A stretch of DNA of 10,847 nt from Thermatribacter sp964570785 (GCA_964570785.1 CAZMZG010000055.1:1-10847), one strand, 5' to 3'; positions 1 through 6,592 are shown, numbered from the stretch's first letter. Numbers and translations are program-made. The notes: generated by a model from the letters alone, not told the origin.

Positions 1-225
1 TTTTTTAGTGCAGCAGTACTTTTCCAGTTGATCACCCTGCCAGTGGAGTATGACGCCAGCCGCAGAGCTTACGCACTGCTCACCCAAGCCGGCATAGTCA
101 CTGAGGACGAAAAACCGCTGATCAAAAAAATGCTTAATGCAGCAGCCCTGACTTACGTAGCTGCGACTGCGGTAGCCGCTCTACAACTTCTCAGACTTTT
201 CTTGTTGCGCGAGAGTAGAGATTGA
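1..225 (+). CDS. C-terminal end of a YugP-type zinc metallopeptidase (5' partial)
   Basis: The frame is open from the first base to the TGA at 223-225, giving the last 74 residues of a protein that begins outside the window. The segment contains the motif LPVEYDASRRA and, after a short helix, AAALTYVAA followed by a leucine-rich hydrophobic stretch (LQLLRLFLL). This arrangement is typical of the C-terminus of the YugP/DUF2268-like neutral zinc metallopeptidase family (Pfam zinc metallopeptidase 2), which are multi-pass membrane proteins. The catalytic HExxH region is upstream and not visible, so activity cannot be judged. A TTG at 28 could be mistaken for a start, but the frame continues upstream with sequence that fits the family (FFSAAVLFQL). 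Its stop overlaps the TTG start of rsmB by 4 nt, which points to co-transcription and translational coupling. In Bacillota-like genomes this family often lies just upstream of rsmB. Family assignment is from recalled motifs. Confidence 0.8.
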   Translation, partial: FFSAAVLFQLITLPVEYDASRRAYALLTQAGIVTEDEKPLIKKMLNAAALTYVAATAVAALQLLRLFLLRESRD

Positions 226-1586
226 AACAGGAATTCATTGCCCTCAAAAAGAACATATTAAAAATACTTGATGCCCTCTACAAGGGTAAAATACAGCGCC
301 TGGACCAGGCATACAACATTTACCTGCGATTTTACAGGAACCAAAATGTGGACAAAGAAAATTTGATAAGGCTCTGCAGGGGTGTGGTAAAGCACTCCCT
401 GCAGCTTGATTCCATATGCAAAGGCTTTCTTCCCAAATGGGAAAGGCTTCCTCTGTCTATCCAGAACTTGCTACGCCTGGCCACCTTTCAGCTTCTATTT
501 AATACCAGCACCTCAAAAAGCGTGGTAGTAAACGAAGCCGTAGAAATAAGTAAAAGTTTCTACGCTGGGAATTTTTCTGCCCTGGTCAACGCCACCCTTA
601 GAAAGATTGCCGGGCAAACCAATAAATATCTTAAAAACCTGGAAGAGGAAATAGAACTTCCCTCCTGGCTTCACAAAGAGTGGGCAAATAAACTGGACGA
701 AGAACTGGACGGCGTAAAAAAATCCCTCGCCTTGCCGCCTACATTATTTTTGAGGACCAACATCCTCAAAACGGACGCTTACCGCTTAGTGCACTTACTC
801 TCTAAAAGAGATATCAAAACGGAACCTTTTCCCTTTCCTCCTGAAGCGCTGATGGTAAAAAAAGGTAGCTATCAAAAACTCTGTGAAACCCGGGAATACA
901 AAAATGGGATGTTTTATGTTCAGGATCTCTCTTCCCAATTGGTGGCTCATTTACTCCAGCCTCAGCCAGGAGAAGTGGTAATAGAAGTGGGCTGCGGATC
1001 TGGAGGTAAAACAACCCACCTTGCCCAACTGATGAAAAATCAAGGAAAGATAATCGCCATTGACAAACAGGAAAGGAATTTAAAGCAACTACTCAAGAAC
1101 ACTCAGCGCATGGGAATTGAAATCGTAAAACCCTTATCCTGGAATGCAACTTTATCTATCCCCGAGCTAAAAGAAACTGCTGACCGAGTTCTGGTGGACG
1201 CTCCATGTTCTGGATGTGGAACCATCAGGAAAAATCCAGAAGTACTCCTGTACAACAATTCGCAAACATTAAAAAAGTTAGCCGAGCTTCAGAAACAAAT
1301 GCTTCTCAAAGCTTCACACTATCTTAAAAGCGGGGGTACAATGATATACTGTGTATGCACCTTAACTGACGAAGAAACCTGGAGGGTTACCGAATCTTTT
1401 GAAAAAAATGCTCCCTATATGGAGAAAATAAATCTGGAAGAATACTTACCAGAGTTAGTCAAAAAAAACTTTCAAAACAGCAAACGATGGAAAATTGTAG
1501 CTAAAACCAAACAAAACAGCATCGAAATATGGCCTCATTACTTTAACTCAGATGGGTTGTTTATAGCTGTCTGGAGAAAAAGATGA
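222..1586 (+). CDS. rsmB: 16S rRNA (cytosine(967)-C5)-methyltransferase RsmB
   Basis: A 454-residue protein that would methylate C967 of 16S rRNA using S-adenosylmethionine, acting in the cytoplasm on the free small-subunit rRNA. Residues 1-140 form the NusB-like RNA-binding domain (the segment ALVNATLRKI at 120-129 is its hallmark). A linker with FYVQD at 231-235 leads to the Rossmann methyltransferase fold: motif I at 254-266 (EVGCGSGGKTTHL), an acidic residue after the next strand (D281), motif IV DAPCSG at 326-331 with C329, and motif VI YCVCTL at 376-381 with the catalytic-position cysteine C379. The length matches the family. Motif I is unusual: the family normally has CAAPGGKT, whereas here it reads GCGSGGKT. 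Start: TTG at 222, overlapping the previous stop as TTGA; no other start codon is plausible before the NusB-like domain, and the Shine-Dalgarno (SD) is weak. The stop overlaps the next gene by 4 nt (ATGA). RsmF/other NSUN-family enzymes are alternatives, but the NusB domain favours RsmB. Confidence 0.95.
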   Translation: MKQEFIALKKNILKILDALYKGKIQRLDQAYNIYLRFYRNQNVDKENLIRLCRGVVKHSLQLDSICKGFLPKWERLPLSIQNLLRLATFQLLFNTSTSKSVVVNEAVEISKSFYAGNFSALVNATLRKIAGQTNKYLKNLEEEIELPSWLHKEWANKLDEELDGVKKSLALPPTLFLRTNILKTDAYRLVHLLSKRDIKTEPFPFPPEALMVKKGSYQKLCETREYKNGMFYVQDLSSQLVAHLLQPQPGEVVIEVGCGSGGKTTHLAQLMKNQGKIIAIDKQERNLKQLLKNTQRMGIEIVKPLSWNATLSIPELKETADRVLVDAPCSGCGTIRKNPEVLLYNNSQTLKKLAELQKQMLLKASHYLKSGGTMIYCVCTLTDEETWRVTESFEKNAPYMEKINLEEYLPELVKKNFQNSKRWKIVAKTKQNSIEIWPHYFNSDGLFIAVWRKR

Positions 1587-2611
1587 GAATTAAAAAAAAA
1601 GAGAGAAAAGACAAAAAAATTAACATTTGGAGCCTCATCCGTCCTTTGGTAGCGGCCATATTTTTTGGCTTTGGCCTTCTGATAAGTGGCTACCTAGGTC
1701 TCTTTATTTTACATGCTTATTTCACAACCGGCGAAGTAGAAGTACCAGACTTTTCTAACCAGGATTTGCTCAGTGTCCTGAATACTGCAAACAAGCTGGG
1801 TATTTATGTAGAAGTAATAAGGACTGAAAGCAATCCCCAGCTTCCACCCCAGGTGGTTATAAACCAAACACCTCCTCCAGGAAGTAAACTAAAAAAAGGC
1901 AACCGAGTCAAAGTTGTCATCAACCAGATGAGTATTGCTTCATCACAGCAAGGAGAAATTACAGAAACCACTGAAACTATAATCGTCCCTGACCTACGAA
2001 ACTTTCCAACAGAAGAAGCCGAGGAACTCATAAAAAGTGAGGGGTTAAAAGTGGGCAAGATTTCGGAGGTCTTCCATGAATCAGTGCCCAGAGGCTGTGT
2101 CATCTCGCAGAGCCCACCCCCAGGAAGTAAGGTAAGCAAGGGTTCAGCAATTAATCTCTTGGTAAGCAAGGGTGGGGAAGAAGGAACTGTTCTGATTGAG
2201 GTTCCCGACCTGGTAGGCCTGAAAATTCAGGAAGCCAGAAACATTATCCAGCAAAAGGGACTTCGTCTGGGGAAAGTAGAAGAAATGAAAGTTCCGGAGA
2301 AGGCTCCCGAAACCGTGATAGCGCAAAAACCCCTGCCGGGCGAAAAACTTGCCCCAGGAGGAATTATCAATTTAACAGTGAATAAAAAAATAGAGGGCCT
2401 GAAAGAAGTAAAACTGCGTTTTCCTCTCCCTGAAGCAAAGCAACCCATAGAAGTCAAAGTAATTATTAGTGACCAGCTTGGAGAAAGAACTGCATATTGC
2501 CAAACCCACCAGGGAGGAGAAACGGTTGAAATCAGCATTCCCAGTAAGGGACCTGGCAGGGTAGTAATATATCTTAACGATTACTATTATTGGGAGAAAG
2601 AACTACGATAA
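1583..2611 (+). CDS. Membrane-anchored PASTA-repeat protein lacking a kinase domain
   Basis: A 342-residue protein with a very basic cytoplasmic tail (residues 1-20, rich in K/R), one hydrophobic membrane helix (about 21-43) and an outside portion built of three PASTA repeats: 51-115, 131-196 and 204-268. Each starts with VPDF/VPDL and contains the P-x-PG-x-K-x-x-x-G signature (PPPGSKLKKG, PPPGSKVSKG, LPGEKLAPGG). The last 68 residues form a beta-rich domain ending in a tyrosine-rich tail (YLNDYYYW). PASTA repeats bind muropeptides or lipid II in PrkC/Stk1-type kinases and some penicillin-binding proteins. No protein kinase motifs are present; the cytoplasmic tail is only about 20 residues. 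The gene sits between rsmB (4-nt ATGA overlap) and rpe (17-nt gap), the usual place of prkC in Bacillota. Inference: a kinase-less relative of the PrkC outer domain, perhaps a cell-wall sensor or scaffold. A 20-residue linker (116-130 region, rich in S/T/E/Q) separates repeats 1 and 2. Function otherwise unknown. Confidence 0.88.
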   Translation: MRIKKKERKDKKINIWSLIRPLVAAIFFGFGLLISGYLGLFILHAYFTTGEVEVPDFSNQDLLSVLNTANKLGIYVEVIRTESNPQLPPQVVINQTPPPGSKLKKGNRVKVVINQMSIASSQQGEITETTETIIVPDLRNFPTEEAEELIKSEGLKVGKISEVFHESVPRGCVISQSPPPGSKVSKGSAINLLVSKGGEEGTVLIEVPDLVGLKIQEARNIIQQKGLRLGKVEEMKVPEKAPETVIAQKPLPGEKLAPGGIINLTVNKKIEGLKEVKLRFPLPEAKQPIEVKVIISDQLGERTAYCQTHQGGETVEISIPSKGPGRVVIYLNDYYYWEKELR

Positions 2612-2613
2612 AA

Positions 2614-2621
2614 GAAGGAGG
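2614..2621 (+). promoter_or_regulatory. Strong Shine-Dalgarno site that fixes the rpe start
   Basis: GAAGGAGG lies 7 nt before the ATG at 2629. It begins just after the TAA (2609-2611) of the PASTA gene. Because of it, the ATG at 2629 is preferred over an in-frame TTG at 2590 that would add 13 non-conserved residues and overlap the previous gene. Confidence 0.8.
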
Positions 2622-2628
2622 AAAGAAG

Positions 2629-3294
2629 ATGGCAAAACTTGCACCATCTATATTATCCTGTGATTTCTCCCGGCTAAAGGAACAGTTACTCGCAGCCCAA
2701 GCTGGGGGAGCAAACATAATTCACGTAGATGTTATGGATGGCCATTTCGTACCAAATATAACCTTTGGTGTCCCCATTGTTGAGGCAGTGAGAAAAATCT
2801 TACCCCAAGCAACTATAGATGTGCACTTAATGATCGAAAATCCACGCCGTTACGTACCTGAATTCGCAAAGGCTGGTGCCGACATAATCAGTTTCCACAT
2901 GGAAGCTGAAAAAGACTTTGATGCAACGATAAACCTGATCAAAAAACAGGGCAAAAAAGCGGCAGTAGCCCTCTGCCCTGGGACACCAGTAGAACTCATT
3001 TCTGAAACCATTTCTAAGTTGGAAATGGTTTTGTTGCTTACTGTAAATCCAGGTTTTGGAGGGCAGAAATTGTTGCCTGGGATGGATGAAAAGATTCTTA
3101 AGTTACGTCGCGAAATAACCCGAAGAGGTCTGAGGACAGAGATTGAAATTGACGGAGGAGTAAAAGAAGAAAACATTGAATATCTGGCTTCCAGGGGAGC
3201 GTCTATAATAGTTGCAGGATCACTGGTTTTTTCAGATGAAGAAAAAATTGAAGAAAAAGTAAAAAGGCTTTCCCTGAAAATAGAACCCTATTAA
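2629..3294 (+). CDS. rpe: Ribulose-phosphate 3-epimerase
   Basis: A 221-residue TIM-barrel enzyme that interconverts D-ribulose 5-phosphate and D-xylulose 5-phosphate in the pentose phosphate pathway, in the cytoplasm. The family's motifs are all present in order: LAPSILSCDF (4-13), HVDVMDGHFVPNITFG with metal ligands H32 and D34 (32-47), DVHLMIENP with H66 (64-72), the loop TVNPGFGGQ (138-146), EIDGGV with D175 (173-178), and phosphate-binding AGSLVF (196-201). By family knowledge H32, D34, H66 and D175 bind the catalytic divalent metal, with the two aspartates as acid/base. Length is that of the family (about 215-225). The start was chosen by the strong SD and by the conserved N-terminus MAKLAPSILS. 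Last gene of the rsmB operon, followed by a terminator hairpin. The position after rsmB and the PASTA protein and next to rpmB is the conserved Bacillota-type position of rpe. Assignment is secure. Confidence 0.97.
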   Translation: MAKLAPSILSCDFSRLKEQLLAAQAGGANIIHVDVMDGHFVPNITFGVPIVEAVRKILPQATIDVHLMIENPRRYVPEFAKAGADIISFHMEAEKDFDATINLIKKQGKKAAVALCPGTPVELISETISKLEMVLLLTVNPGFGGQKLLPGMDEKILKLRREITRRGLRTEIEIDGGVKEENIEYLASRGASIIVAGSLVFSDEEKIEEKVKRLSLKIEPY

Positions 3295-3338
3295 ACCCTC
3301 TCAACCTGGTCACCCAAAGATTTCATATCCAAACTTTA

Positions 3339-3370
3339 TAAAAGAGCGTGGTTATAGCCACGCTCTTTTA
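3339..3370. terminator. Bidirectional intrinsic terminator between rpe and rpmB
   Basis: A perfect 13-bp inverted repeat (arms 3339-3351 and 3358-3370, core AGAGCGTGG/CCACGCTCT) with a 6-nt loop TTATAG. The outer stem is A/T, so that both transcripts leave the GC-rich stem into a U-run: CTCTTTTA on the + strand and CTCTTTTATAAA on the - strand. It ends the + strand rsmB-PASTA-rpe unit and the - strand rpmB transcript. The TAA stop of rpmB (3368-3370 on the - strand) lies within the stem itself. Confidence 0.85.
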
Positions 3371-3553
3371 AGCCTTTTGAACTTTTCCAGCTTTAAGACA
3401 AGCGGTGCACACACTTATCCTTCTCCGCTGACCATTAATCAGGACTCTCACTTTTTGAATATTGGGACGCCATATCCTGCGACTTACTCGATGGGAGTGA
3501 CTAATTTGATTCCCAAAAGATGGTTTTTTACCACATATTTCACACTTAGCCAT
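3368..3553 (-). CDS. rpmB: 50S ribosomal protein L28 (bL28), zinc-binding form
   Basis: A 61-residue ribosomal protein of the large subunit. It begins MAKCEICGKKP, followed by the conserved segment NQISHSHRVSRRIW and RPNIQKV, which is diagnostic of bL28. Four cysteines in two CxxC pairs (C4/C7 and C49/C52) make this the C+ type that binds a structural zinc ion. The protein is highly basic, as expected for rRNA contact. It is the only - strand gene in the window, converging with rpe and diverging from recG. The ATG at 3553 is preceded (in transcript sense) by AGAGGGTGACAAC, a usable SD. Its stop codon lies inside the shared terminator stem, so there is essentially no 3' UTR. A + strand frame across the same bases (3377-3580) has no protein-like features. 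Confidence 0.96.
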   Translation of the reverse strand: MAKCEICGKKPSFGNQISHSHRVSRRIWRPNIQKVRVLINGQRRRISVCTACLKAGKVQKA

Positions 3554-3595
3554 GTTGTCACCCTCTTTCTACTCCTGTGATTGCAACTGGCTACA

Positions 3596-3624
3596 ATATT
3601 AACAATTTAAAATAAACAAGGCAA
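3596..3624 (-). promoter_or_regulatory. Putative sigma70-type promoter of rpmB
   Basis: On the - strand, TTGCCT (3619-3624, four of six matches to the -35 consensus) is followed after exactly 17 nt by TAATAT (3596-3601, four of six to the -10 consensus). Transcription would start near 3589, giving a leader of about 36 nt before the rpmB ATG. The spacer is AT-rich. The match is moderate and was found by eye; AT-rich sequence gives chance matches. Confidence 0.4.
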
Positions 3625-3637
3625 GGGGCAATTCAGC

Positions 3638-3665
3638 TTCTCATTATCGAAAAAAGTATTAAAAT
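3638..3665 (+). promoter_or_regulatory. Possible promoter of the recG operon, close to the start codon
   Basis: TTCTCA (3638-3643) and TAAAAT (3660-3665, five of six to the -10 consensus) are separated by 16 nt. The start of transcription would fall at about 3671-3673, directly at the GTG start of recG at 3674, which has no recognisable SD. If real, the recG message would be leaderless or nearly so. The -35 element is weak and other AT-rich hexamers in the 3554-3673 spacer could serve instead. Confidence 0.25.
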
Positions 3666-3673
3666 AAGAATCT

Positions 3674-6022
3674 GTGAGCACAGAAAAGGACTTTTTACAA
3701 AAAGTTTTACGCCGAGAAAAAGAAAGATTGGACAACCTCTCAGTGATTGGTGGATTTAATCATTTCATTAAAAACCATCTTGCCGAAATCTTGCCTTCTG
3801 AATTGGTAGAAAAAGCAGAAGGCTATCCCTTGCTTGCAAAAAACGAAAAAACAAAATTCCTTCGGGAAATAGAAAGCGCAATTCTCACCTCTAAAGAAAG
3901 CAACTCGATAACCGTCCAGAAAAAAGAAAGTTTCTCCTTACAAAAAAAGTCTTTGAACCTCGAAATGCCCATACGTTACCTAAAGGGCGTTGGTCCAGCT
4001 CTTGAAAAAAAGCTTAACAGGCTCAATATCAAAACCCTTGAAGATCTTATTTACTTTTTCCCAAGAACCTATCGGGACAGAGGGCATCCCACCACCATTA
4101 ACATGCTTAAGGAAGGAACGCTCCAGACCATAGAAGGAAAAGTAATCAGTGTTCGTAAAAAGAGCATCCGCAAGGGCACTCTTTTAAAAATAACCATTGG
4201 AGACAATACGGGACTGGCGGACCTTTTGTGTTTTAATCAAGCTTATCTAAGCAAGATATTGCGTCCAGGAACCAGAATCCTGGTCACGGGGCGCTTCAGA
4301 AAATCTTCCGCCAGCAGCCGAATGGAAACTAGCAACTTTGAATACGAACCAGCCTCCCAGTCCAAAAAAGAAAATTTCGAAAAAATCGTGCCTATTTACA
4401 GTCTTACCAAGGGACTTTCTCAAAAAAAGATCCGTTCTTTGGTAGAATACGCACTGCAAAATTACCTGCCGAGTCTCAAAGAAACTCTACCTGAAGAAAC
4501 TCTTCAAAGGCTCAAATTGCTACCCAAGAAAGAAGCCATCTATCTTTTACACAATCCTGGAGAGGAAAATATTGAAGAATTGTTGCAAAGAAGGAGCAAA
4601 GCTCACCTTACTCTCATTTTCGAGGAATTTATCCTCTTTGCGCTGAGCTTAAAACTCCGCAAAAACAAATTACAAAAATTAAGAGTTACGCCCTGCCCAC
4701 CAGGTTCCAGGCTGGTGGAAGCATTTCTTGCGAAACTGCCCTTTAAACTGACCAACGCCCAATTAAGGACTTTTAAAGAAATATCCAGGGACCTGGAAAG
4801 CGGATTTATCATGAACCGCCTTATTCAGGGAGATGTGGGATCTGGCAAAACACTGGTTGCCATTCTCTCTGCCTTGAAAGTGATTGACTCTGGACAGCAA
4901 GTGGCACTCATGGTTCCTACTGAAATACTCGCTGAACAGCATTATCACCGTTACTTAGACAGCCTCAAAGCACTCGGCCTAAAAATCGCTCTCGTTAAAG
5001 GCGGTAACAACAAACAAAAAACGGAGTTACTGTCCCAGATAGCTCAGGGGAAAATACATCTGGTTATTGGTACCCATGCACTTCTTGAAGAGAAAGTGCG
5101 GTTTTTCAGGCTGGGCCTGGTAATCGTTGACGAACAGCACCGCTTTGGAGTAATGCAAAGAGCAAAGCTAAAGGAAAAAGCCCACGTTCCCCATACTCTG
5201 GTCATGACAGCTACCCCTATTCCCCGTACCCTGGCACTAACTCTTTATGGTGATCTCGATGTGTCAATTGTAGATGAAAAACCTGTAGGTCGAAAAGGCG
5301 TGGAAACCCTGTTTTTTCCTATTAAAGAGCGCTTCAAAGCTTACAATAGAGTAAGAAGCAGGATAGAAAAAGGTGAGCAAGCATACGTGGTTTGTCCTGC
5401 CATTGAGGAAAGCGAAGAAGAAATCAGCAACGTTCAGGAAATAGCCGAAATGCTTCAGGAAAAATGGTTTAAGGGTCTAAGAATCGCTATCATACATGGA
5501 AGGCTTCCTTCAAAAGAAAAGGAGGAAATTATGTCCAACTTTGAAAAGCACGCAATAGACGTTCTGATATCAACCTCAGTTATTGAAGTGGGTATAGATG
5601 TACCCAATGCAACCTGCATGGTCATTGAAAACGCAGAAAGATTTGGACTGGCACAGCTACACCAACTGAGAGGGAGGATAGGACGAGGAAGTGTACGCGG
5701 TCTGTGTATTTTACTGGCCAATCCAAGCACAGAAGAAGCAATCCAGCGAATGAAGATCATGACCTCTACTGAAGACGGTTTCAGGATAGCAGAGGAAGAC
5801 CTTCGATTAAGAGGACCAGGTGAATTTTATGGCGTAAGACAGCACGGCGTACCAGAATTCTACATAGCAGACCCTTTCGAAGACTGGCCCATACTTGAGA
5901 AAGCACATCAGGAAGCAGAAACTATTCTTTCTAAAGACCCCGAACTCAAAAATTACCAGAATCTGCACAGAGAAATAGAGAGGAAATTCGGAAAGTATCT
6001 TGACCTGGGTGAAGTAAGTTAA
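3674..6022 (+). CDS. recG: ATP-dependent DNA helicase RecG
   Basis: A 782-residue superfamily 2 helicase that remodels stalled replication forks and branched recombination intermediates. Residues 1-95 are a charged, mostly helical N-terminal extension, absent from the 693-residue E. coli enzyme but similar in size to that of the Thermotoga maritima RecG. The wedge/OB domain follows from about 98 (YLKGVGPALEKKL, then RTYRDR at 131-136 and an OB fold to about 240). The helicase core shows Walker A GDVGSGKT (376-383, K382), motif Ia VPTEILAEQ, DEQH (476-479), TATPIPRT (502-509), STSVIEVGIDVP (623-634) and QLRGRIGRG (654-662). The RecG-specific TRG region follows as DLRLRGPGEFYGVRQHG (699-715). 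All catalytic motifs are intact. Start: GTG at 3674 is the farthest upstream start because a stop lies at 3665-3667; there is no clear SD, and an internal TTG at 3728 is the only near alternative. The stop overlaps the rsmD ATG by 1 nt (TAATG). Confidence 0.97.
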   Translation: MSTEKDFLQKVLRREKERLDNLSVIGGFNHFIKNHLAEILPSELVEKAEGYPLLAKNEKTKFLREIESAILTSKESNSITVQKKESFSLQKKSLNLEMPIRYLKGVGPALEKKLNRLNIKTLEDLIYFFPRTYRDRGHPTTINMLKEGTLQTIEGKVISVRKKSIRKGTLLKITIGDNTGLADLLCFNQAYLSKILRPGTRILVTGRFRKSSASSRMETSNFEYEPASQSKKENFEKIVPIYSLTKGLSQKKIRSLVEYALQNYLPSLKETLPEETLQRLKLLPKKEAIYLLHNPGEENIEELLQRRSKAHLTLIFEEFILFALSLKLRKNKLQKLRVTPCPPGSRLVEAFLAKLPFKLTNAQLRTFKEISRDLESGFIMNRLIQGDVGSGKTLVAILSALKVIDSGQQVALMVPTEILAEQHYHRYLDSLKALGLKIALVKGGNNKQKTELLSQIAQGKIHLVIGTHALLEEKVRFFRLGLVIVDEQHRFGVMQRAKLKEKAHVPHTLVMTATPIPRTLALTLYGDLDVSIVDEKPVGRKGVETLFFPIKERFKAYNRVRSRIEKGEQAYVVCPAIEESEEEISNVQEIAEMLQEKWFKGLRIAIIHGRLPSKEKEEIMSNFEKHAIDVLISTSVIEVGIDVPNATCMVIENAERFGLAQLHQLRGRIGRGSVRGLCILLANPSTEEAIQRMKIMTSTEDGFRIAEEDLRLRGPGEFYGVRQHGVPEFYIADPFEDWPILEKAHQEAETILSKDPELKNYQNLHREIERKFGKYLDLGEVS

Positions 6023-6588
6023 TGGGTTACCTGCACATAGTGGGCGGAAAACTAAAAGGAAGAAAAATATTGGTTCCTTCTGGAAAAGCGGTAAGACCAA
6101 TGCAAGGGTTTTTGAGAAAAGCCCTTTTTGAAATACTCAAGTTTGAGCTGGAGGAGAGCGTGGTTTACGATATATTTTCAGGAAGTGGAGCACTGGGAAT
6201 TGAAGCCCTGAGCCGGGGAGCCAAAAAGGTCTATTTCTTGGAGAAAAATCCTCGGGTATGTCAGGTAATCCAAAAAAATCTGGAAATTTGTTCTCTGAAA
6301 GAGCATTCCAGGGTATTGTGTATGGATTTCTTGAAACTCAAGAAATTTCCCAGTCTCGAGGAGAAACCTTCTCTAACCTTTGTTGATCCCCCTTTTGCGA
6401 GCAACCACCTAAAAACCGTCGAAAAGTTGTATAATTTTAGGGTGGTTTTCGAAAAATCTCTGATTGTAATAAGGTTCTCTAAAACAAAGGATTCGCAGAG
6501 TGGGAGGCCACCTTTTTTTGAAATTGAAGATAGGCGCGAATATGGTAAAAACGTGGTTCTAATTGGGCACCTAAAAAGAGAGGAATAA
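6022..6588 (+). CDS. rsmD: 16S rRNA (guanine(966)-N2)-methyltransferase RsmD
   Basis: A 188-residue SAM-dependent methyltransferase expected to methylate G966 of 16S rRNA, next to the C967 target of RsmB encoded earlier in the window. The N-terminus has the family pattern HIVGGKLKGRKILVP (5-19). Motif I is VYDIFSGSGALGIEALSRGA (48-67), followed by the acidic E74 in FLEKN, and the catalytic N6/N2-type motif is DPPF at 122-125. REYGKN at 172-177 region and the final strand also fit. Two deviations are visible: the segment that normally reads RPTxDRVREALF is RPMQGFLRKALF here (25-36), and the strand usually ending in VVEH reads LIVIRFSK (137-144 region) without the glutamate. The SAM and DPPF motifs are intact, so the enzyme should be active. 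The 1-nt overlap with recG and 4-nt gap to coaD show a single operon; recG-rsmD-coaD is a conserved order. Confidence 0.92.
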   Translation: MGYLHIVGGKLKGRKILVPSGKAVRPMQGFLRKALFEILKFELEESVVYDIFSGSGALGIEALSRGAKKVYFLEKNPRVCQVIQKNLEICSLKEHSRVLCMDFLKLKKFPSLEEKPSLTFVDPPFASNHLKTVEKLYNFRVVFEKSLIVIRFSKTKDSQSGRPPFFEIEDRREYGKNVVLIGHLKREE

Positions 6589-6592
6589 GCTT

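Larger units (their letters stand above)
3554..3673. other. Divergent intergenic spacer between rpmB and recG
   Basis: This 120-nt stretch is AT-rich and is the only divergent spacer in the window. It must hold the promoters for both rpmB (leftward) and the recG operon (rightward). The candidates are listed separately. I see no gene, riboswitch-like structure or strong operator palindrome in it. In many Bacillota a gene pair (Asp23/Gls24-like and DAK/DegV-like) lies between rpmB and recG; it is absent here. Confidence 0.6.

Noticed and set aside
28..225. Independent small gene starting at TTG 28
   Set aside because: The frame is open to the window edge and the upstream residues fit the YugP-type C-terminus, so this is the end of a longer gene.
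1591..1619. Runs of A near the start of the PASTA gene as a possible frameshift or slippage site
   Set aside because: The frame through them gives a plausible basic tail followed directly by the membrane helix, so no frameshift is needed to explain the gene.
1804..2169. Long open frame on the - strand opposite the PASTA gene
   Set aside because: It lies entirely opposite an intact gene with clear PASTA motifs; its translation has no domain-like pattern and mirrors the proline/glycine-rich coding of the repeats.
2131..2173. Exact 13-bp direct repeat GGTAAGCAAGGGT, spaced 30 nt (2131-2143 and 2161-2173)
   Set aside because: Both copies encode the same V-S-K-G peptide in frame at the end of PASTA repeat 2, where the family pattern itself repeats such residues; no sign of a mobile or regulatory element.
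3377..3580. + strand open frame of 67 codons across rpmB
   Set aside because: It is antisense to a definite L28 gene, runs through the terminator-proximal region and has no recognisable motif.
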